Of a stretch of 64,000 bases of DNA, positions 45,617 through 51,801 are shown piece after piece. The stretch is from positions 62,001 through 126,000 of the forward strand of contig CAVQRB010000004.1 of the NCBI GenBank assembly GCA_963715055.1. Reading direction: 5' to 3'. The DNA is from CAVQRB01 sp963715055 (GTDB taxonomy: Bacteria; Pseudomonadota; Alphaproteobacteria; Rhodobacterales; Rhodobacteraceae). Position 1 is the first letter of the stretch. Each line of letters opens with the position of its first letter. Under the pieces are notes generated by a model, which made no database searches, was not told where the DNA came from, and was given only the letters and a program-made list of their open reading frames with translations. The position numbers and the translations under genes were made by a program.

Positions 45617-45713
45617 GAATTTGCCCCCAAGTATCTTTCAAAAGGGCAAGCAGATGCCCCACCATAGGGCAAACTGGTATGGTAGTATTGTGGATCTGTC
45701 AACTCCGGGGGTG

Positions 45714-46409
45714 TCAGTCCTCGAAAAAGTCAGGGTTGTTCTTTGAGGCGCTTTCCAGAGTGCCGTCAAGGTGGGCCAGATGGATGCGGGTTTTCTCAAC
45801 AGCGGTTTTCTCGTCGCCCGCCCGGATGGCTTTAAAAATCTCCGTGTGCCCGTCAAGAACCTCCTTCATCGCGACCGCGTCATTCAGCTCGAGCGTACAG
45901 GCCCGTTCCGTATGGGTCTTGTTCTCCGAGATGACTTTGAACGCTGGCAAACGGTTGGCCGCCGCGCAGATCAATCGGTGAAACTCGTAATCCAACGCCT
46001 TGAGAAGGACAGGATCACCCGCCGCAACCGCTTGTTGCTGTTCATTCAGGTTGGCCTCGATCGCGTCCAGGCTGTCTGGCGATGCAGCGTGACAGGCAAC
46101 GCGCACGACTTCCACCTCGACTGCGGCTCTGATGAAGCGCGAGTCGCTCAACTTCTGGCGTGAAATCTTACGCACCCGCGTTGCCCGTTGCGGCCTGATC
46201 TCAAGCAAGTCCAACTCGCCCAAGCGCATGAAGGCCTCTCTGACAGGTTGGCGAGAAACGTTGCAGGTTTTCGCCACTTCGACCTCAGATATTTTTGCCC
46301 CCGGTTTGAGCCGCATTGCGATGATGTCGGACTTCAATTGCCGAAACACTTCTTCCGTTGTCGTCAGTCGCTTGGCGTCTTGCAAAGGGTCGTGAGCGTT
46401 CATTTCCAT
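45714..46409 (-). CDS. GntR-family regulator with FCD domain
   Basis: 231 residues. The wHTH is RLTTTEEVFRQLKSDIIAMR, then LKPGAKISEVEVAKTCNVSR and QPVREAFMRLGELDLLEIRP. The FCD effector domain keeps metal-type ligands: DYEFHRLICAAANRLPAF and VLDGHTEIFKAIRAGDEKTA. FCD proteins usually bind small carboxylates. It is divergent from dctP and first in line with SDR-tctCBA, so it can control both transporters. An ATG six bases downstream is an alternative start. Confidence 0.9.
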   Translation of the reverse strand: MEMNAHDPLQDAKRLTTTEEVFRQLKSDIIAMRLKPGAKISEVEVAKTCNVSRQPVREAFMRLGELDLLEIRPQRATRVRKISRQKLSDSRFIRAAVEVEVVRVACHAASPDSLDAIEANLNEQQQAVAAGDPVLLKALDYEFHRLICAAANRLPAFKVISENKTHTERACTLELNDAVAMKEVLDGHTEIFKAIRAGDEKTAVEKTRIHLAHLDGTLESASKNNPDFFED

Positions 46410-46578
46410 TCCGATACCTGAGTTTTCCGTCGCTTTAGGCCGTTACAACTTGGGGCCAGACGCATGTATTGCGAAAGTGGCATTACATCAATTCTCCCGC
46501 AATCGGGCAACCGCACCCTTTCCCAGACTGCCTTCAAATACCAAATATAGCAAATTACCATACTAGTCAGCATTTTTC

Positions 46579-46607
46579 TTGACGAACGCGACCCAAGCCG
46601 TTTATCT
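46579..46607 (+). promoter_or_regulatory. Possible promoter of dctPQM
   Basis: TTGACG at 46579-46584 matches a -35 element well; TTATCT at 46602-46607, 17 bases on, is a weak -10. The palindrome directly downstream would cover the transcription start, as in a repressed promoter. Confidence 0.4.
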
Positions 46608-46610
46608 CAA

Positions 46611-46632
46611 TCCAGATTTAACAGAATCTGGA
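46611..46632. promoter_or_regulatory. Perfect inverted repeat upstream of dctP (candidate GntR operator)
   Basis: Arms TCCAGATT and AATCTGGA with a 6-base spacer TAACAG are perfect complements. It sits between the possible promoter and the dctP ribosome site. It may be an operator of the divergent GntR protein or an RNA hairpin. Confidence 0.5.
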
Positions 46633-46655
46633 CGCCCGAACCTCAAAAACGGGCG
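46633..46655 (+). other. Second hairpin in the dctP leader
   Basis: CGCCCG and CGGGCG pair across an 11-base loop, directly after the first inverted repeat and before the GGGAGG ribosome site at 46670-46675. Two adjacent hairpins in a short leader suggest RNA-level control, unproven. Confidence 0.35.
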
Positions 46656-46681
46656 CAAACTTCATGTCTGGGAGGACGACG

Positions 46682-47698
46682 ATGACGTTTTTTAGCACCA
46701 CAATGAAGAAGGCCGCGCATCTGATGATGGGTGTCGCTCTTGCAAGCGGCCTCAGCGCCGCATCGATGACCGCGGCCTATGCCCAAGACGTGACCCTGCG
46801 CGGTGCCAGCATGTTTGATGAAAATCACGCCTTCACCAAGACAATGCGAAAGTTTGCCGAACTGGTTGAAGCAAACTATGACGGAAATGTAGTATTCGAT
46901 CTGCGGCTGAACGGCGAGTTGGGCGTCGAGAGTGATTACGTCAACTTCCTGCAACAGGGCGTCGCCATCGACTATACGATCATGGCGCCATCCAATATGG
47001 CCAAATTCGCACCGGCGATCCCGCTGATGGACATGCCTTTCCTGTTCCGTGATCTGGACCACTGGAACAAGGTGCTGTCCAGCGATGCATTCGCCTCGCT
47101 TGAAGCGGAGTTGGAGAAGAACGCAGACATCAAGATCATTGGCTACACCGGCGGCGGCGTGCGCAACCTTGTTTCCAGCGCGCCAATCGCGAACCTTGCC
47201 GATCTCGCAGGCCACAAGATGCGCGTTATGGGTGCGCCCATTCAGGCCCAGACCTTCTCGGCACTGACGGCGGCACCGTCGGCCATCGCCTATAACGAGG
47301 TTTACAATGCTATCCAGTCTGGCGTGATTGCCGGTTTTGAAAACGAGGCGGCCAGTATCCAGAACCTCAAGTTTTATGAAGTCGCCCCCTATATCACGCT
47401 GACCAAGCACACCATCACGGTGCGTCCCATCGTAATGAGCGGCAAGACCTTCCGTAAGCTGCCCGAAGCACTTCAGGCCGCAGTTCTGAAAGCAGGCAAG
47501 GAGGCCGGTGCCTTTGGCCGCGAGTTGGAATCGCGCGAAGACGGTATGAAGCTGCAGGAAATGCTCGATGCGGGCCAGATCAAGGTTCAGGAGTTCGAAG
47601 GTCGCGAAAAGCTGCTTGAGATGGTGATCCCTGTGCAAGACTCCTTCGCCGCAGAAATCGACGCAACTGATCTGCTGGCGAACGTTCGCGGCATGTGA
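46682..47698 (+). CDS. dctP: TRAP transporter binding protein DctP
   Basis: 338 residues from the ATG at 46682 (GGGAGG six bases upstream); an ATG at 46664 is less well placed. Signal peptide MTFFSTTMKKAAHLMMGVAL is cleaved after AAYA. The mature protein shows DctP-type segments: LRGASMFDENHAFTKTMRKF, FAPAIPLMDMPFLFRDLDHW, and MRVMGAPIQAQTFSAL with AYNEVYNAIQSGVIAGFENE, where the conserved Arg binds the substrate carboxylate. It feeds DctQM. Confidence 0.92.
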   Translation: MTFFSTTMKKAAHLMMGVALASGLSAASMTAAYAQDVTLRGASMFDENHAFTKTMRKFAELVEANYDGNVVFDLRLNGELGVESDYVNFLQQGVAIDYTIMAPSNMAKFAPAIPLMDMPFLFRDLDHWNKVLSSDAFASLEAELEKNADIKIIGYTGGGVRNLVSSAPIANLADLAGHKMRVMGAPIQAQTFSALTAAPSAIAYNEVYNAIQSGVIAGFENEAASIQNLKFYEVAPYITLTKHTITVRPIVMSGKTFRKLPEALQAAVLKAGKEAGAFGRELESREDGMKLQEMLDAGQIKVQEFEGREKLLEMVIPVQDSFAAEIDATDLLANVRGM

Positions 47699-47709
47699 TG
47701 CGCTTTGAC

Positions 47710-47732
47710 GGCGCTCCCGCGACGGGAGCGCC
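47710..47732 (+). other. Strong hairpin between dctP and dctQ
   Basis: Arms GGCGCTCCCG and CGGGAGCGCC pair perfectly over a CGA loop. No T-run follows, so full termination is unlikely; it more probably protects the dctP message or lowers transcription into dctQM, giving more binding protein than membrane protein. Confidence 0.6.
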
Positions 47733-47780
47733 GTCTTCCATTTCAGGGCGCTGCGCCCCAACAGCCAAAGCGATATCATC

Positions 47781-48275
47781 ATGGTCGGGCGATTTCTCGA
47801 AACCTTCTCAACCGGTCTGCGCATTTTGCTGGGGTGCCTGATGGCGTGTCTGGCTATCCCGGTCGGGATGCAGGTGATCTCGCGCTATACAGGGCTGATC
47901 CCGACCTACCTCTGGACAGAAGAACTGGCCACGTTCATCTTCGTCTGGGTTGTCATGATCGGCTCCATGCTGGCGGTCTGGGACGGCACCCACTTTGACG
48001 TGGTCATCACCCCGGACGCCCAAAACCCACTGGCGGCGCTTATCCAGAAAAGCGTGGTTCATCTCGCCATCCTGGTCTTCGCGCTGCTGTTTGCCTGGTA
48101 TGGGATCGAATATGCCAAAGTTGGCTCGATCCAGAGTTCCGTCATGATGCGCGCAAATCTGCTGTGGATCTATGTGTCCGTCCCGTTGGCTGGCGTCGTT
48201 TGGGCCGTTTTCGCGGGCTACCGACTGTATGAGGCCTTCACGGTTTACACGCACTCCAGGAAAGCCATGTCATGA
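47781..48275 (+). CDS. dctQ: TRAP transporter small permease DctQ
   Basis: 164 residues with four helices: FSTGLRILLGCLMACLAIPV, WTEELATFIFVWVVMIGSML, HLAILVFALLFAWYGIEYAK and IYVSVPLAGVVWAVFAGYRL. The WTEELA-RxxFVW-type core is the DctQ signature. It stabilises and works with DctM. Its stop overlaps the dctM start (ATGA). Confidence 0.92.
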   Translation: MVGRFLETFSTGLRILLGCLMACLAIPVGMQVISRYTGLIPTYLWTEELATFIFVWVVMIGSMLAVWDGTHFDVVITPDAQNPLAALIQKSVVHLAILVFALLFAWYGIEYAKVGSIQSSVMMRANLLWIYVSVPLAGVVWAVFAGYRLYEAFTVYTHSRKAMS

Positions 48276-49582
48276 TCGTTTCAACAGGCCTCGCCTGCGC
48301 AATCCTTGTGGGCGGGTTTCTTGCGTTGATCCTGATCCGCGTCCCCGTGGCCTTTGCCCTGGGGATTGCCACCATTCCAATCGTCGTATTGGACATCCGG
48401 TTGACGCCCTTCATCATACTTGACCGAATGTTTCAATCCTACAACTCGTTCATCCTGCTGGCTGTGCCATTCTTTCTGCTTGCCGCAAACCTGATGAATT
48501 CAGGCAAGATCACAACCAAACTGATTGATTTTGCCCGCGTCCTGACCGGCTGGATGCCCGGGGGATTGGGCCATGTGAATGTGGCGGTGTCCATGCTCTT
48601 TGCCGGCATCTCGGGGTCGTCCACGGCGGATGCGGCCGGCTGTGGCAAAATCCTGATCCCCGCGATGGTCAAGGAAGGCTATGACACACGTTTTGCCATT
48701 GCAATCACCGCGTGTTCTTCGGTGATGGGCGTCATCATCCCGCCCAGCATCTTGATGGTGGTTTGGGGCGGCGTCATGCAGATCTCTGTTGGCGCGTTGT
48801 TTTTGGCAGGCGCGATACCGGGACTGCTGATTGGTTTTGCGCTCATGGCCACGGTCTATGGCTACGCCCGTGCCTATGATTACCCAATAGCGCTGAAGCC
48901 CACCTTTGCTGAGTTCTGGAGCGCTCTCAAAGGCGCCGCTTTGGCGCTGTTGACCCCCGTTCTTGTAATCGGTGGCATCGTGGGCGGCATCGTGACACCC
49001 ACCGAAAGCGCGATCATAGCGGCAGGATACGCGCTGATCCTGGGCGTCTTTGTCTACCGGACGGTGTCAGTCAAGGACCTCGGTCACATCTTCTACGATA
49101 CGGGTCGTTTCGCCTCGATCTCTCTCTTCGCGATAGGAACGGCTTCCGCCTTTGGCTGGATGCTGGCATTCTACAACGTCCCGCGTCTGATTGTCGAAAC
49201 ACTCACGGCGCATGAATTCGGCATGATCGGAACAGCTCTGATCATCGCTGCGCTTTTCCTGTTCTTTGGCCTGTTCATCGATGCAATCCCCACGATCATC
49301 ATTCTCGGAACCGTGCTGTTGCCCGTCGCAACAGCGGCGGACATCCACCCAATTGCGTTTGCCATCATCGGCATCATTTCCTTGGCGTTTGGGTTGGTAA
49401 CGCCACCTTACGGGTTGTGCTTGCTCATTGCCGCCGCGATTGGAGGCATGAATGTGGTCAGTGTCATGCGGGATGTCTGCATCATCCTTGCACCGATGTT
49501 GCTCATCCTTCTGCTCATCATAATTTTTCCGGAAATCGCGCTTTGGTTGCCCCGCACTCTGATGCCGATGACGTTCAAATAA
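48272..49582 (+). CDS. dctM: TRAP transporter large permease DctM
   Basis: 436 residues with about 12 helices. DctM hallmarks are VPFFLLAANLMNSGKITTKL, LGHVNVAVSMLFAGISGSST with ADAAGCGKILIPAMVKEGYD, and ITACSSVMGVIIPPSILMVV. It drives Na+-coupled uptake of the ligand presented by DctP. It is last in the dctPQM operon. GntR control from the divergent gene is likely. Confidence 0.94.
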   Translation: MIVSTGLACAILVGGFLALILIRVPVAFALGIATIPIVVLDIRLTPFIILDRMFQSYNSFILLAVPFFLLAANLMNSGKITTKLIDFARVLTGWMPGGLGHVNVAVSMLFAGISGSSTADAAGCGKILIPAMVKEGYDTRFAIAITACSSVMGVIIPPSILMVVWGGVMQISVGALFLAGAIPGLLIGFALMATVYGYARAYDYPIALKPTFAEFWSALKGAALALLTPVLVIGGIVGGIVTPTESAIIAAGYALILGVFVYRTVSVKDLGHIFYDTGRFASISLFAIGTASAFGWMLAFYNVPRLIVETLTAHEFGMIGTALIIAALFLFFGLFIDAIPTIIILGTVLLPVATAADIHPIAFAIIGIISLAFGLVTPPYGLCLLIAAAIGGMNVVSVMRDVCIILAPMLLILLLIIIFPEIALWLPRTLMPMTFK

Positions 49583-50331
49583 ACGCCCTTTTGCACAGTA
49601 CGTGCATTCTGGAAAGTCGGTATCGCGGTGGTTTTCGCGTGATGTTCCAGTATCATTGACGCAGATTCGACACCGCACGGCAGAATAGATTTTGATCGAT
49701 CGAGCGACGTTAAACCGGAAAGAGCCGCACTCGAAAAAGTAGCGACTGAAGAATGTGATCAGGCTTCAACTGTATATCAAAGGATCCGACCATCCGATGA
49801 AATGAAACTGGGAGACAATCTTACCAAATTTGAGATCGAAACCATGCGAAGTGTTGCTGCTGTAAAAACCAAAAAAACTCTTGGTGTCTATCTCGACTGA
49901 ACGGTGGAAAACAACGCATCATTGAATGCCAAGAGAACCGTTTTAAGAAATAGGCGCACGTCTCGGCCTCCTTCCATTTTGGGCTCGATCCGAGTTCTCG
50001 TTGCCGACGTAAGGAAGACCTGGTTCAGGCAAACCGTTGGGTCTGCGCCAAGCTGCCAATGAAGGGCTGGGACGAAACCAACTTTGCACCGATCATCTAG
50101 GGGTCGGCGTTCACGTGAATAGCGCAGGGAATCGAGAAGCTTCTCGAAGGTTTTTTCGCCGTCGATTCCAGTATAGGTGAAGCGATGGAGGAGGGGCTAA
50201 GTTCACAAGCTCACTCGATCACCGTCGTTTACCTGCCTTACTCCCGGGGGGGCTGGACCACAGCATTTCGTATGCAGTATGTGTGCAACTTGGCCCCGAA
50301 AACCGGTTCGCGGATCAGAGGAGTTCTAGGA
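49583..50331. other. 749-bp stretch of decayed DNA
   Basis: At 49643-49900 an 86-codon plus-strand frame has no ATG, GTG or TTG in a good position (it contains DEMKLGDNLTKFEIETMRSV); it matches no family I know. Another short frame near 49995-50100 includes VQANRWVCAKLPMKGWDETN. Both look like gene fragments. Confidence 0.35.
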
Positions 50332-50415
50332 ATGCCCTTGAACGCAGCCTCGGCGGCCGCGCAATTATCCACTGCGCCCATGATGGACTGGACAGGTGGT
50401 TCGAAATTTCCTTGA
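50332..50415 (+). pseudogene. dusA: Severed 5' end of dusA (tRNA-dihydrouridine synthase A)
   Basis: From an ATG with GAGGAG upstream the frame reads MPLNAASAAAQLSTAPMMDW, T, then GGSKFP and stop. LSxAPMMDWTDRHCR is the N-terminal signature of DusA, the enzyme that makes dihydrouridine at positions 20/20a of tRNA. The match is exact as far as MMDWT; after ACA the sequence is unrelated. The break falls in the 5' region of dusA that is a known integration site of a family of genomic islands. The rest of dusA is not in the window. Confidence 0.65.
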
Positions 50416-50762
50416 TTAATTGAGGACTTTGCATGGCTCCAGAAGCCATGTTGTAAGAAGTGTTGTAACTCTCGGGCACTTGCTCAAGGACGCGCTATTC
50501 CACCCAAGCGCGCGAGCGATTTTGCAGCCATGCGCCTTGGCCCCTTGGACGATGACAACGGAGGGAAGCACGGCCAATTGTCGTAGCTATCGAGGCTCGG
50601 TTTGCGGCGCGTTGTGGGTAAGTTCACGTTGGGAAGGTGCGTGGACTTCCGTGTAGCGGCCATTGGTTCAGCCCGCGGCGATTGTCCGGTTCACACTGCG
50701 ATCATGGGGTCTAAAGGACTGCGAGCACTGCCCGTGACCCGGTCTTCACAAATGGGTGTCTT
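50416..50762. other. 347-bp gap between dusA fragment and nsrR
   Basis: No supported gene. A 78-codon plus-strand frame at 50420-50656 shows no family signature and no ribosome site. An integrase would be expected here if this were an intact island end; none is seen. Confidence 0.4.
50449..50468 (+). repeat. Short direct repeat next to the dusA break
   Basis: TGTTGTAA-GAAG-TGTTGTAA, 60 bp downstream of the break. A small stem (ATGGCT-CCAGA-AGCCAT) overlaps its left side. Arm-type integrase sites are often short repeats like this, but the assignment is speculative. Confidence 0.3.
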
Positions 50763-51212
50763 CTAAGTCCCGTGCGGATCGAAGCGCGGCACTGCGAAGT
50801 CCGAACCGTCGATGACGATATCGGCAAGGCTGTAGCGATCAAAAACCTCAAACATCGCCTCGATGGCACTGTCAAAGATTAGAGGGAGGCGGCACGAGCG
50901 CGTGATCAGGCACTGGTTGTCCTTGCGGAAGCATTCGACCAGCGCAAAGTCCGGCTCAGTTGCCCGGATGACCCGGCCGAGGTTGATCGTCTCTGGCGGC
51001 GCCGCCAGACGGAAGCCGCCCGACCGTCCGCGCTGAGCTTCGAGGAACCCTTCGCGCGTCAGGGTCCGAACCACCTTTTTCAGATGCGATGCCGATATTC
51101 CGTAGACCGCGGCGGCTTCGTCGATGGTCACGTTATTGCCGTCCTTGCTCGCCGCAAGGATCAGGATGCGCAAGGCATAGTCGGAAAAGCTCGTCAGTCG
51201 CAGCGGCGGCAC
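50763..51212 (-). CDS. nsrR: Rrf2-family nitric oxide sensor NsrR
   Basis: 149 residues. The HTH is TSFSDYALRILILAASKDGN and IDEAAAVYGISASHLKKVVR with RSGGFRLA. Three cysteines in VECFRKDNQCLITRSCRLP match the C-x5-C-x5-C iron-sulfur site of NsrR. It represses NO-responsive genes until its cluster is nitrosylated. The GTG at 51212 is the only conventional start; family members usually begin MRLTxFTDYALR, so a CTG at 51203 with AGAGG upstream is conceivable. It diverges from the nos operon. Confidence 0.88.
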   Translation of the reverse strand: MPPLRLTSFSDYALRILILAASKDGNNVTIDEAAAVYGISASHLKKVVRTLTREGFLEAQRGRSGGFRLAAPPETINLGRVIRATEPDFALVECFRKDNQCLITRSCRLPLIFDSAIEAMFEVFDRYSLADIVIDGSDFAVPRFDPHGT

Positions 51213-51285
51213 CTCTTAATGTGGCAAGTATCCAAGACCCGATTTTGCCCACCTCGATAGATTATCCGAAAAAGGGTCATCTTAC

Positions 51286-51299
51286 TTGATCTTGATCAA
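51286..51299. promoter_or_regulatory. Perfect FNR/Nnr-type box
   Basis: TTGATCTTGATCAA is a perfect match to TTGAT-N4-ATCAA. Centred at 51292.5, it would put the transcription start of the nos operon near 51334 if used as a class II site. It can serve nsrR in the other direction as well. Confidence 0.85.
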
Positions 51300-51338
51300 G
51301 GTGCCTTTTCGAACAGCATGAGACAAGCCCCTTCAAAA

Positions 51339-51357
51339 GGGTGATTTAAAATGACCC
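51339..51357. promoter_or_regulatory. Palindrome resembling an NsrR operator
   Basis: GGGTGATTTAAAATGACCC has arms GGGT-N-ATTT and AAAT-N-ACCC around one base. The ATTT-N-AAAT core is that of NsrR sites in other proteobacteria. It lies just downstream of the start predicted from the FNR box, a normal position for a repressor. Confidence 0.6.
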
Positions 51358-51375
51358 AAATATCGGGATACCGGA

Positions 51376-51801
51376 ATGTCTAGGACTGGCCCACACAATA
51401 TGTCGGCATGCATTTGGAGCCTTGGTAAGGTTCTTTGCCGCGCTTTTGTGGTCCTCGCGGTTCTGGGACTGGTTGGGGAATTCGCCCAGCCTGTCCGCGC
51501 CCATGCGGGCGAGGGCGTTCATGGATTCGAGATCGTCATCTGCTCCGGCGATGGCGCGGTAACGATAATGGTCGACCGAGAGGGCAACCCCATCGAGGTG
51601 CCCGGCGAAGCCGCTTGCGATTGCGGCTGTGCCACATGTCCATCGTCCGGCGGTGTGTGCCTGATCCATGAAGCTGTTGCACTGGACGTGTCGATAGCCT
51701 TCGCAGCCACCGTTCCATGCACCTTGAAATCGGTAAACCTCGCCTGGGAACGCGGGCGGTTGCCGGTCCCGCGCGGCCCCCCGACCGAGAAAGAAACCTG
51801 A
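51376..51801 (+). CDS. Small secreted Cys-rich protein, first gene of nos operon
   Basis: 141 residues (or 133 from the ATG at 51400). A hydrophobic N-terminal stretch, LCRAFVVLAVLGLVGEFAQP, acts as signal or anchor. The mature part has EIVICSGDGAVTIMVDREGN and then AACDCGCATCPSSGGVCL with six cysteines in a short span, like DUF2946-type proteins found near copper and nos genes. Its stop overlaps the nosR start (TGATG). A copper-handling role is an inference. Confidence 0.72.
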   Translation: MSRTGPHNMSACIWSLGKVLCRAFVVLAVLGLVGEFAQPVRAHAGEGVHGFEIVICSGDGAVTIMVDREGNPIEVPGEAACDCGCATCPSSGGVCLIHEAVALDVSIAFAATVPCTLKSVNLAWERGRLPVPRGPPTEKET

